This document shows, piece by piece, positions 1-5,429 of a stretch of 5,546 nt of DNA. Both the position numbers and the translations under genes were made by a program. Under the pieces are notes generated by a model, which made no database searches, was not told the origin of the DNA, and saw nothing but the letters and a program-made list of their open reading frames with translations. Numbering within the stretch: the first letter of the stretch is position 1; each line of letters opens with the position of its first letter. The DNA comes from an uncultured Clostridium sp. (GTDB lineage: Bacteria > Bacillota > Clostridia > Christensenellales > Pumilibacteraceae), in the NCBI GenBank assembly GCA_900555125.1, contig USKH01000088.1, forward strand, positions 1 to 5,546, in the 5' to 3' direction.

Positions 1-137
1 GTGGTATGTGATGTGAAGGGAGTGTTTGTGCCGCAGTCAGCATTGCCTTGGCAATGTTCAAAAACAACCTGACCGTTTTTAAGGACAAGCACTCCGCCTT
101 GGAAATCCCTTGGGATAATATTTTCAAATGGTTTCAT
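1..137 (-). CDS. Serine hydrolase of the beta-lactamase (class C/PBP-like) fold, N-terminal fragment
   Basis: Only the first 45 codons are present; the gene runs off the left edge. The visible protein begins MKPFENIIPRDFQGGVLVLK and continues with NGQVVFEHCQGNAD and NTPFTSHT. The pattern 'F-x-G-x-V-L-V-x-K-N-G-x-V-V-F-E-x-x-x-G-x-A' followed by 'N-T-P-F' is the usual opening beta-hairpin of the beta-lactamase/esterase family (PF00144), just ahead of the SxxK catalytic motif, which would lie outside the window. The ATG at 137 is chosen because a GGAG site (146-149) sits 8 bases upstream and an extended -10 lies at 180-188. No signal peptide is seen, so a cytoplasmic enzyme is likely. Members include esterases, D-aminopeptidases and beta-lactamase relatives, and the fragment is too short to choose among them. 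It lies after a terminator, so it is its own transcription unit. If the join at 847-867 is artificial, this gene does not belong to the sugar locus. Confidence 0.72.
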   Translation of the reverse strand, partial: MKPFENIIPRDFQGGVLVLKNGQVVFEHCQGNADCGTNTPFTSHT

Positions 138-179
138 AAAGATCTCTCCGCCAAATTCATATTTTCGCTCTGTTCAAGC

Positions 180-188
180 ATTATAGCA
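180..188 (-). promoter_or_regulatory. Extended -10 promoter of the serine hydrolase gene
   Basis: Read on the minus strand this is TGCTATAAT, a perfect TATAAT hexamer (180-185) with the upstream TG of an extended -10 element (187-188). The -35 position at 203-208 reads CCCAAA and is poor, which is tolerated by extended -10 promoters. The predicted transcript start is near 173, about 36 bases ahead of the ATG at 137. The element lies downstream of the terminator at 304-333, as expected for an independent unit. Confidence 0.6.
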
Positions 189-303
189 CTTTTTTCATCA
201 GCTTTGGGTATGAATGCGGATAAAAAGCGTTTGGAAATAGCTAACGGGTTCTTTGGTTGGCAATACGCTGCAAGGCGGATTGACTGAGGGGTTGACGATA
301 TAC

Positions 304-333
304 AAAAACCAGGGGAACGCCATCGCGTCCCCC
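304..333 (-). terminator. Rho-independent terminator after the HydB-like frame
   Basis: On the minus strand, the arm at 325-333 (GGGGGACGC) pairs with the arm at 312-320 (GCGTTCCCC) over nine base pairs including one G-U, with a 4-base loop (GATG, 321-324). It is followed after TGG by five T residues at 304-308. It begins 24 bases after the stop codon at 358-360. Strong stem, short loop and T tract together make this a standard intrinsic terminator. Confidence 0.85.
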
Positions 334-357
334 ATCTTCGCAATTTCACCGCGTGCT

Positions 358-846
358 TTACCGTTTCACTATCGCGCCGAATTTGCAGCTTGCTTCGCAC
401 GCGCCGCATTTTATGCACTTCTTGTTGTCTATAACGAATGGGCTGCGTACCTGCCCGCTTATGGCTCCTGCGGGGCAGTTGCGCGCGCACAGGCTGCATC
501 CGCGGCACTTTTCGGGGTCTATGGCGTAGCTGAGCAGCGCCTTGCAAACGCCCGCGGGGCAGCGCTTTTCGTAAATGTGCGCCTCGTATTCGTCGCGGAA
601 GTATCGAAGCGTGGACAATACGGGGTTGGGCGCGGTCTGCCCAAGGCCGCAAAGGGCGGAGGCCTTTATGTTCTTGGCCAGCTTTTCAAGCTTTTCTATG
701 TCCCCGTCCTCGCCCTTGCCATGGGTTATCCTGTCCAGTATTTCAAGCATTCTGCGCGTGCCTATGCGGCAGGGCGGGCATTTGCCGCAGGATTCGTCAA
801 CCGTGAACTCCAGGAAGAACTTGGCAATGTTCACCATGCAGTTGTC
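358..846 (-). other. NuoF/HydB (HndC)-like C-terminal iron-sulfur portion
   Basis: Numbering follows the chimeric frame. 'ESCGKCPPCRIGT' (389-401) with Cys391, Cys394, Cys397 and the later Cys437 in 'ALCGLGQTAPNP' is the N3-type [4Fe-4S] site of NuoF. 'YEKRCPAGVCKALL' (463-476) is a conserved stretch of the hydrogenase-linked members. The end is a 2x[4Fe-4S] ferredoxin domain: Cys485/488/491/495 and Cys515/518/521/525. In the family, the missing N-terminal region binds FMN and NADH, and this part passes electrons to the hydrogenase subunit. Codon use differs from the GH2 part: AAG over AAA (11 to 4) and ATA for 10 of 12 isoleucines, with high G+C at third positions. No hydA-like gene follows; a terminator does. 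The segment is confidently of this family, but its true gene start is not in the window. Confidence 0.88.
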
Positions 847-1959
847 CTCGTCCATTACTATCATGCCGAGTTCGTCGCACGCGTCGAGAATTTCTTTTGC
901 CGGCGGATTGTGCGAACAGCGATAGGCGTTGGATCCCATTTCTTTGAGAAGGCGTATGCGGTAGTACTGTACGCTGTCGGGGACGGCGACTCCCACTCCG
1001 GCGTGATCCTGATGATTGCACGTCCCTTTTATTTTAAGAGGCTTGTCGTTGAGGAAAAAGCCTTTCGCGGCGTCGTAGCGGAACGAACGGAAGCCTGTTC
1101 GGAATTTTTCTTCGTCAACCGCCTGTCCGTTTACCGAAAGAGTGATTACAACGTCGTAGAGATTGGGGTTATCTACGTCCCAAAGCTTTGGATCGGATAC
1201 GACTGCGGCAAACTTTATCGTTCTGTCCGATGAAGCGGGAATTTTAGCCGGCTTGCTTTTGAAGTTGGCAAAAAGGCTGCCTTTATAAAACAGTTCGGCT
1301 TTCACTACAGCCATATTGTCGACATAACTGCGATTGTTTGTTTCGGCAGCAACGTTCACCTTCCATTTCCGCTTATCCGATTTCAGGCGCTCGCACGATA
1401 CAAATACGCCGTTATGAACAAAATGAACGGGCTCGGAGGCATACAATTTTACGTGGCGATAAATTCCGGCGCCCTCGTACCACCAGCCTTCGGTGCTCGT
1501 GCCGTCGATATGTACGGCAATGGTGTTGAGCGCACTCGTTCCGAAAAACGCGCGATCGGTGAGGTCAAGCGTGATTTCGGTGTATGCGCTTATCGACTTT
1601 GCGATCAGCGAACCGTTGAAATAAAAATCGGCGCAAACCGAAACGCCCTCGAAACACAGCGTTATCGTCTTGCCTTCGAGTTCGGCGGGGAGCGCAAAAC
1701 TCTTGCGATACCATGCGTTTTTGCGCACGCGATACCCGTGCGACAGCAGTTCGTTTTCCGAAAAATCGGCTGCGGCAAGATAGTCGTGCGGAACGCAGAC
1801 GGTTTGCCAGTCTTTGTCGTCGTAATTTTTTCCGGCAGGTCCTGTCGCTCCGCCCGTTTTGCAAAGCGAATACGACGTCGAATGTGATTTTGAATCGTTT
1901 TCTTCGGGTTCGCCGAGACGGAATTTCCAGTCGCGGTCAAACGAATAAACTTCTCTCAT
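358..1959 (-). CDS. Chimeric reading frame: GH2 glycosidase N-terminus joined to NuoF/HydB-type iron-sulfur C-terminus
   Basis: One uninterrupted 533-residue frame. Residues 1 to about 371 match the sugar-binding domain, Ig-like domain and start of the catalytic barrel of a GH2 glycosidase. Residues from about 365 to 533 match the C-terminal third of NuoF/HydB/HndC, the NADH-dehydrogenase-like subunit of electron-bifurcating [FeFe] hydrogenases. The join is at Gly365-Met-Ile-Val-Met-Asp-Glu371, a string both families have naturally. The GH2 half stops before the acid/base and nucleophile glutamates, and the HydB half lacks the FMN/NADH-binding region, so neither activity could be complete. 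I regard this as a chimera (assembly error or recombination), not a functional fusion enzyme. ATG at 1959 is preferred over the ATG at 1989 because AAGGAG (1967-1972) lies 7 bases upstream, and the extra ten residues are basic and unlike GH2 starts. A promoter at 1999-2027 drives it. Confidence 0.8.
   Translation of the reverse strand: MREVYSFDRDWKFRLGEPEENDSKSHSTSYSLCKTGGATGPAGKNYDDKDWQTVCVPHDYLAAADFSENELLSHGYRVRKNAWYRKSFALPAELEGKTITLCFEGVSVCADFYFNGSLIAKSISAYTEITLDLTDRAFFGTSALNTIAVHIDGTSTEGWWYEGAGIYRHVKLYASEPVHFVHNGVFVSCERLKSDKRKWKVNVAAETNNRSYVDNMAVVKAELFYKGSLFANFKSKPAKIPASSDRTIKFAAVVSDPKLWDVDNPNLYDVVITLSVNGQAVDEEKFRTGFRSFRYDAAKGFFLNDKPLKIKGTCNHQDHAGVGVAVPDSVQYYRIRLLKEMGSNAYRCSHNPPAKEILDACDELGMIVMDEDNCMVNIAKFFLEFTVDESCGKCPPCRIGTRRMLEILDRITHGKGEDGDIEKLEKLAKNIKASALCGLGQTAPNPVLSTLRYFRDEYEAHIYEKRCPAGVCKALLSYAIDPEKCRGCSLCARNCPAGAISGQVRSPFVIDNKKCIKCGACEASCKFGAIVKR
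847..867 (-). other. Junction of the two unrelated halves (shared word)
   Basis: These 21 bases encode Gly-Met-Ile-Val-Met-Asp-Glu. In GH2 enzymes the segment '(D/R)-x-L-G-(M/F)-(L/I)-V-M-D-E' follows the SHNPP signature, normally continuing Asn-Arg. In NuoF/HydB the segment 'G-G-(M/L)-I-V-M-D-E-D-x-C-M-V' precedes the iron-sulfur region. Upstream residues are purely GH2-like and downstream residues purely HydB-like, so the crossover must lie in or at the edge of this word. Identity over about 21 bases is the length at which short-k-mer assemblers can join unrelated contigs. Confidence 0.8.
868..1959 (-). other. GH2 glycosidase (beta-galactosidase/beta-glucuronidase-like) N-terminal portion, residues 1-364 before the shared string
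   Basis: This part opens with 'FDRDWKFRLG' and carries 'W-x-x-V-x-V-P-H-D-Y' (residues 51-60), typical of the GH2 jelly-roll sugar-binding domain. It then has 'GWWYEGAGIYRHVKL' (158-172), the domain's closing signature. An Ig-like domain follows at about 178-296, ending in 'FRTGFRSFRYD'. The barrel begins near 300 with 'FFLNDKPLKIKGTCNHQDHA' (301-320), then the GH2 signature 'NAYRCSHNPP' (344-353) and 'LDACDELG' (358-365). This pattern resembles the large (about 800-residue) GH2 enzymes of gut Clostridia and Bacteroidota, which hydrolyse terminal beta-linked sugars. The catalytic acid/base and nucleophile lie further downstream and are absent. No signal peptide is seen, so the intact enzyme would be intracellular. 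The substrate cannot be assigned. Lysine codons favour AAA (19 AAA to 9 AAG by hand count). Confidence 0.85.
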
Positions 1960-1966
1960 GTGTTTT

Positions 1967-1972
1967 CTCCTT
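1967..1972 (-). promoter_or_regulatory. Ribosome binding site of the GH2 frame
   Basis: AAGGAG on the minus strand, 7 bases before the ATG at 1959. It decides the start: the upstream in-frame ATG at 1989 would place this site inside the coding region and lies very close to the predicted transcript start near 1992, leaving no room for a leader. Confidence 0.85.
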
Positions 1973-1998
1973 GTGCTTTTGAATTTCAAGCTGTTTTA

Positions 1999-2027
1999 AT
2001 TATACCACTAATACAATAAAAAATCAA
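1999..2027 (-). promoter_or_regulatory. Sigma-A promoter of the GH2 gene
   Basis: On the minus strand, TTGATT (-35, 2022-2027) is followed by a 17-base spacer and TATAAT (-10, 1999-2004), with the TG of an extended -10 just upstream (TGGTATAAT). The expected transcript start is near 1992, giving a leader of about 33 bases. The surrounding DNA is very A+T rich. This makes the GH2 gene a separate transcription unit from the lactonase gene upstream. Confidence 0.85.
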
Positions 2028-2044
2028 TTGCGTCTCAAAATAAT

Positions 2045-2088
2045 AATAGGACATAATTGCTGATTTTACGTCGCAAAAATGTCCTATT
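2045..2088. repeat. 10-bp perfect inverted repeat upstream of the GH2 promoter, possible operator
   Basis: AATAGGACAT (2045-2054) and its exact reverse complement ATGTCCTATT (2079-2088) are separated by 24 bases; with one mismatch the arms extend to 14 bases (2041-2092). The half-site centres are 34 bases apart, about three helical turns. The centre is about 75 bases upstream of the predicted GH2 transcript start, where activators or looping repressors often bind. As RNA it could form a weak, A+T-rich hairpin after the lactonase gene, but the loop is long and no good T tract follows, so an operator is the better guess. Confidence 0.5.
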
Positions 2089-2097
2089 TTTAGCTTT

Positions 2098-2121
2098 TTA
2101 TCAACCTTTGTTAATTGATAA
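2098..2121. repeat. 7-bp perfect inverted repeat just after the lactonase stop codon
   Basis: TTATCAA (2098-2104) and TTGATAA (2115-2121) are exact inverted copies with a 10-base spacer, starting 2 bases after the lactonase stop codon (2124-2126). In the lactonase transcript this would be a weak hairpin followed by AAAGC, not a T tract, so it is not a standard terminator. It could protect the 3' end of the message or be a protein site. Confidence 0.35.
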
Positions 2122-2123
2122 GA

Positions 2124-3077
2124 TTATTCGGCTTTCAGGCAGTTAAGCACTCCGCGGCAGACAAAGTCGCAGGTTTTTTCGGCGATAAAACCTTTTTCGT
2201 CAAGGCGAAAAACGGCTGCGTTATGCGAATTTTCGTTGCACACGACCATAAAGTTTCCAAAAACGTCGAAGTCGCGGGGTCCAATTCCGCCGCAATCGTA
2301 TTTGCCGGCAATTTCAAGCTCGGTTTTGTCCGCTTTAAGCACAAACACGGCGTTTTCTCCGCGCACCGAAACGTACAGAAGGTTGCCTTTCCCTCTTCTT
2401 ATCGCGGCGGCGGTGAGATTAGGCTTTTCACAAGGCAGCAACAACGTGTTTTTCAGTTCCAAAGCACCGTTATCAAACGTGAACACGCTTACCGACGGCA
2501 CAAGCTCGTTGACCGCATATACGATTTTTTCGTCGTCCGAAAAAGCCAGGTGGCGTATTCCGTATCCGTCCGGGACTTTCGCGCAGGTTATTTCTTTCAG
2601 ATTGCGGTCGTAGACGTAAAGCGTATCCAGTCCGAGATCGGTGCAGAACACATATTTTCCGTCTTTCGACACGGCGGTAAAATGCGTGTGCGGAGCGTCC
2701 TGGCGGGGCTGACTTACTCCCTTTCCGGCATGATAGACGGCACTTTCTCCGTTCTTGCTTAAATTGCCGCTCAGATAGTTGACGATATATGTATCATCGC
2801 CGCTTACGGCAAGATGGCACGCGCACTTTCCGAGCGTGCTTTTTATAGCCGACGGCTGCGTAAGATCGGCGTTAAGCGTAAAATAGCCGCTGTATATATC
2901 GTCTTCCAGCGGTTGACAAAGCAAAACGTGCAGTTTATTTTCTTTAAGCACGGCGTACATAGGCCGGTCGCAAGCAAAATAATCGGTTTGATTAAGCGTA
3001 CCGTTTTCGCTGAGTTCGCACTCGTAAATTCCGCCGCCCTCATCGCTGTCCGCGCACGACAATAAATAGATTTTCAT
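2124..3077 (-). CDS. Lactonase of the seven-bladed beta-propeller family (6-phosphogluconolactonase-like)
   Basis: The 317-residue protein has the features of the YbhE/Pgl-type lactonase family (PF10282), whose usual length is about 330-350. It shows 'DAPHTHFTAVSKDGKYVF' (127-144), matching the family's His-x-His blade. It also has 'GYGIRHLAFSDDEKIVYAVN' (171-190, followed by Glu-Leu) and 'GIGPRDFDVFGNFMVVCNEN' (264-283), the repeated 'GxGPRxF...G.(F/Y)..V.NE' blade signatures. These enzymes hydrolyse sugar lactones, classically 6-phosphogluconolactone, and related members act on other aldonolactones. There is no signal peptide, so it should be cytoplasmic. AGAGGA (3088-3093) lies 10 bases before the ATG. 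The gene is 116 bp downstream of the RraA-family gene on the same strand, with no clear terminator between, so it may share that operon. In this setting a sugar-acid lactone made by the upstream SDR is a plausible substrate; that is inference. Confidence 0.85.
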   Translation of the reverse strand: MKIYLLSCADSDEGGGIYECELSENGTLNQTDYFACDRPMYAVLKENKLHVLLCQPLEDDIYSGYFTLNADLTQPSAIKSTLGKCACHLAVSGDDTYIVNYLSGNLSKNGESAVYHAGKGVSQPRQDAPHTHFTAVSKDGKYVFCTDLGLDTLYVYDRNLKEITCAKVPDGYGIRHLAFSDDEKIVYAVNELVPSVSVFTFDNGALELKNTLLLPCEKPNLTAAAIRRGKGNLLYVSVRGENAVFVLKADKTELEIAGKYDCGGIGPRDFDVFGNFMVVCNENSHNAAVFRLDEKGFIAEKTCDFVCRGVLNCLKAE

Positions 3078-3180
3078 GTTTTTATATTCCTCTCGTCGGT
3101 TTGCCGAAAGCCTGCGCCTTACAAAAAAACGTGCTTTCTCGTAATATGATACGCCCGCAAACGAGCAAATTCACACATAA

Positions 3181-3196
3181 TAAGAAAATTTTCTTA
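3181..3196. repeat. 16-bp perfect palindrome over the RraA-family stop codon
   Basis: TAAGAAAATTTTCTTA is an exact palindrome with no spacer, and it includes the TAA stop codon at 3194-3196. With no loop it cannot fold into a useful hairpin of this length, and it is low in complexity (A and T tracts). It could be a protein-binding site or chance in A+T-rich intergenic DNA. The remaining 3078-3180 holds the lactonase ribosome site; I see no convincing promoter or terminator there. Confidence 0.35.
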
Positions 3197-4099
3197 AAGC
3201 ATGGTCTGGGTGTCGTTTGCGTCGCCGTGCTCGGCTGCGTAATACTCTTCCGACCAGTCGAGATCGCGGTATTTTTCGCCGCGCGGATCGGTTTTTATCC
3301 ACTCGGTGAGCATATCGAGCATTTCTTTTGTCCAGGTAGCGCGATCGATCTGCGCGGTCGTAAACTTATTCTGCGCAATCATTTCAAAGCCGAAATCGTC
3401 CTTTACGTGCGTTTTCGCCGCTCCGTCCACCACTTCCGCCACGAGATGCGCAGGAATAAACAACACTCCGCCGCCCGCTCCGTACACTATGTCGCCGGGA
3501 AGCACGGTGGCTTTGCCGATGCGCGTTATCGAATTGAAGTCTTTCATGACAAAATCGCGGATGGGCGTGGGATCTATTCCGCGGTAGTATACCTGAACGT
3601 CTTCAACCTGTTTCATCTGCTGAGTATCGCGTATGCCGCCCCAGATGACCGCTCCGCCCGTTTTGGTCTTTGCCTTGATTGCGGTTGTGAGATTGCCGCC
3701 GATAAACGTGCCTTTATAAATTTTGTCGTACATATCGGCAACCACAACGTCGCCCTCGGTAAGGCTGTCGATAACCCACTGATTGTAGTTCCCCTTTCTG
3801 TCCTCTTCGGCACCGACGCCGATCATTACTTCGTGCAGATCGGGACGAGTGGGAACGAAAGTTGCGGTAACCGCTCTTCCTATAAGTATTCTGCCGTCGT
3901 CGTGCAACGTTTTAAGGTCGCCTTCAAACTGGCTTTCGTAACCTTTTACGAAAATGGGCTTCCACAACTCTTCGAGCGTCATTTTGCGCATTTTTTCGAG
4001 ATATTTATCGGCAACGCGCGGTCTGCCGTCGGGAAAGCGTTCGCCTTTCCACTGCGGAGTGAGCGCGATTATCTGTTCTCTGTCGTTAAATTTAATCAT
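3194..4099 (-). CDS. RraA-family protein, long form (HMG/CHA aldolase-like)
   Basis: The 301-residue protein belongs to the RraA-like superfamily (PF03737), which includes 4-hydroxy-4-methyl-2-oxoglutarate/oxaloacetate aldolases and the RNase E inhibitor RraA. The core runs from about residue 70 to 225. It includes 'EGDVVVADM' (115-123), 'GGNLTTAIKAK' (134-144), 'GGAVIWGGIRDT' (148-159) with the family's key Arg157-Asp158, and 'LPGDIVYGAGGGVLFIP' (200-216). It is longer than the usual 160-240 residues, with an N-terminal extension ('WKGERFPDGRPRV', 17-29) and a C-terminal tail ending in acidic and aromatic residues. This long form is seen beside sugar-catabolic genes. An aldolase or decarboxylase acting on a keto-acid is more likely than RNase E control. 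ATG at 4099 is chosen over the ATG at 4123 because AAGGAG (4105-4110) lies 5 bases upstream and the ATG overlaps the esterase stop as ATGA. Confidence 0.83.
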   Translation of the reverse strand: MIKFNDREQIIALTPQWKGERFPDGRPRVADKYLEKMRKMTLEELWKPIFVKGYESQFEGDLKTLHDDGRILIGRAVTATFVPTRPDLHEVMIGVGAEEDRKGNYNQWVIDSLTEGDVVVADMYDKIYKGTFIGGNLTTAIKAKTKTGGAVIWGGIRDTQQMKQVEDVQVYYRGIDPTPIRDFVMKDFNSITRIGKATVLPGDIVYGAGGGVLFIPAHLVAEVVDGAAKTHVKDDFGFEMIAQNKFTTAQIDRATWTKEMLDMLTEWIKTDPRGEKYRDLDWSEEYYAAEHGDANDTQTML

Positions 4100-4719
4100 A
4101 TTTTCTCCTTGGATAAAAGCCAATCGTAATTATCGTCGTTTGCGTACGTCTTGCTCCAGCAATCGTGGTCGCATTCGGGATAGGTGATGAGTTCGACATT
4201 GCCGCCTAAGGATTTAAGCGCGTCGTAAATGCGCTTGCTCTCTTCGGGGTATACAACCTCGTCTTTTTCGCCGTGGAACAAGCGAAGCGCAATGTTTTTA
4301 AGCCTTGCGGCGTTCCAGTACATTCCGCCGCCGCAACAAATTATACCTGCTGCGAAAAGTTCGGGTACGCTTGACATAAGCTGAAACATACCGTAGCCGC
4401 CCATGCTGACTCCTGAACCGTAAAACCTCTTTTGCTCGACAAAAGGTTGCGAGTACGCATGTTTTGCAAGCGCGATGAGGCTTTCAAACTTGTCAAACCA
4501 TGTGTCGGTTGCGCATTGCGGCGCGAAAATAACGCAGTTTGCGGCGTGCCGGGTAAGCTTTAATATCACGCTGTGCTTTTTGATGATTTCAAGGTCATCG
4601 CCGCGCGATCCCGCTCCGTGCGTAAAAAATATCGTGGAATATTTTTTTGTTTTGTCGAAATTTTCGGGCTTATAGAGGCAGTATTTAATACCGGCAAATT
4701 CTTTTTCTTCACAAATCAC
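4096..4719 (-). CDS. Alpha/beta-hydrolase esterase (predicted peptidase/CE1-like)
   Basis: The 207-residue serine hydrolase has an oxyanion-region motif 'THGAGSRGDD' (33-42) and a nucleophile elbow 'GSGVSMGGYG' (101-110) with Ser105. The likely acid is Asp153 in 'LFHGEKDEVV' and the likely base His185 in 'YPECDHDCW'. The closing pattern 'HDCWSKTYANDDNYDWLLS' with its Trp and 'DWLL' end is typical of the COG4099 'predicted peptidase' group, related to feruloyl and acetyl-xylan esterases and often found beside glycosidases. There is no signal peptide, so it probably deacylates imported oligosaccharides in the cytoplasm. It starts with GTG at 4719, overlapping the SDR stop as GTGA, with GGAGG (4729-4733) 9 bases upstream. 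Its last codons supply the ribosome site of the next gene. The ester cleaved cannot be told from sequence. Confidence 0.83.
   Translation of the reverse strand: MICEEKEFAGIKYCLYKPENFDKTKKYSTIFFTHGAGSRGDDLEIIKKHSVILKLTRHAANCVIFAPQCATDTWFDKFESLIALAKHAYSQPFVEQKRFYGSGVSMGGYGMFQLMSSVPELFAAGIICCGGGMYWNAARLKNIALRLFHGEKDEVVYPEESKRIYDALKSLGGNVELITYPECDHDCWSKTYANDDNYDWLLSKEKI
4105..4110 (-). promoter_or_regulatory. Ribosome binding site of the RraA-family gene, inside the esterase gene
   Basis: AAGGAG on the minus strand, 5 bases before the ATG at 4099 and made from the esterase's Lys-Glu codons just before its stop. It decides the start at 4099 over 4123 and supports translational coupling through the ATGA overlap. 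Confidence 0.8.
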
Positions 4720-5429
4720 AGGCTCATTCCTCCGTCCACTTTAATATCCGCTCCCGTGATATACTCCGACTGATCGCCGGCTAAAAACGCAACTATGCCC
4801 GCGCAATCTTCGGGCGTGCCGAACCTTCCCTCCGGTATGCACGCTTCAACCTTTTTTCTCGCCTCGATGTCGTTATACACGGACGCGTTGCGCGGCGTAG
4901 ATATGGCTCCCGGCGACACGTTGTTTACCGTAACTCCGTACGGCGCGACTACTTTCGCCACGTTTTCCACAAGGCTCATTACCGCGCATTTGGTTGCGGC
5001 GTAAAAGCCCAGCTCGGGGTGACGGCGGTGCTGATTTACGCTGCCGATGGTTATTATTCGCCCGAAGCCTTTTTTCTGCATTGCGGGATAGTACGCCTGC
5101 ATGAGCTTTAAGGTACTTACGACGTTTATCTGCAACTGACGCGAGATGCAGTCGTCGGAGATATCGAGCCAATTTTGCTTATATTGCACGCTTGCGTTCA
5201 GCACAAGCACGTCAACATCGCCCGTTTGGTCTTTCAATGCAGCGACTTCTTCGGGTTTGTTTAAATCGCATACGACTGCGCCAGCCGCTCCTATTTCGTT
5301 TTTAATACGTTCGGCTTTATTCATGTCCGACGAGCAATGCACGAAAACTTTGAATCCGTCTTTAACGAGGCGAGCGGCAATCGCTTTGCCTATTCCTTGC
5401 GTGGAGCCGGTTACGAGTGCGGTTTTCAT
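4716..5429 (-). CDS. Classical short-chain dehydrogenase/reductase (SDR)
   Basis: The 237-residue protein is of the usual length for classical SDRs (about 250). Residues 7-14 'TGSTQGIG' form the TGxxxGxG cofactor loop. 'VLNAS' (76-80) replaces the common NNAG motif, and Asn102, Ser130, Tyr143 and Lys147 (in 'YAATK') complete the catalytic tetrad. 'VSPGAISTP' (171-179) and 'YITGADIKVDGGMSL' (223-237) are the standard substrate-loop and C-terminal signatures. The segment after the second strand, 'HCSSDMNKAE', has no acidic residue at its start, which hints at NADP(H) over NAD(H), though this is weak. SDRs of this type oxidise or reduce sugars, sugar acids and 3-oxoacyl groups. Here, between a GH10-like protein and an esterase, a sugar or sugar-acid substrate is likeliest. 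A 4-base ATGA overlap couples it to the upstream gene; AGGA (5439-5442) lies 9 bases before the ATG. Confidence 0.88.
   Translation of the reverse strand: MKTALVTGSTQGIGKAIAARLVKDGFKVFVHCSSDMNKAERIKNEIGAAGAVVCDLNKPEEVAALKDQTGDVDVLVLNASVQYKQNWLDISDDCISRQLQINVVSTLKLMQAYYPAMQKKGFGRIITIGSVNQHRRHPELGFYAATKCAVMSLVENVAKVVAPYGVTVNNVSPGAISTPRNASVYNDIEARKKVEACIPEGRFGTPEDCAGIVAFLAGDQSEYITGADIKVDGGMSL

Noticed and set aside
134..160. Possible 8-residue leader peptide ending in an ATGA overlap with the serine hydrolase start
   Set aside because: Its ATG lacks a convincing ribosome site, and such tiny frames are expected by chance.
134..652. Minus-strand frame of 172 codons overlapping the HydB-like end and running through the terminator
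   Set aside because: Arginine-rich out-of-frame reading of the ferredoxin region; it crosses the terminator and promoter and has no family signal.
253..1233. Long plus-strand open frame of 326 codons
   Set aside because: It lies antisense to the GH2/HydB frame, spans the join, has no recognisable motif, and is explained by the G+C-rich complement of the real frame.
358..1959. A real new enzyme joining a glycosidase to a ferredoxin-type electron carrier
   Set aside because: The join is inside the catalytic barrel, removes both families' active regions, sits exactly on a shared word and coincides with a codon-use change; a chimera explains all of this more simply.
3138..3165. CTCGT/ACGAG inverted repeat and weak -10-like sequence before the lactonase gene
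   Set aside because: Arms of only five bases with an 18-base gap, and no promoter better than about half-consensus; not distinguishable from chance.
3101..4129. Long plus-strand open frame of 342 codons opposite the RraA-family gene
   Set aside because: It is the mirror of a clear family member on the minus strand, has low-complexity composition and no supporting ribosome site; likewise the plus-strand frame at 2115-2762 opposite the lactonase.
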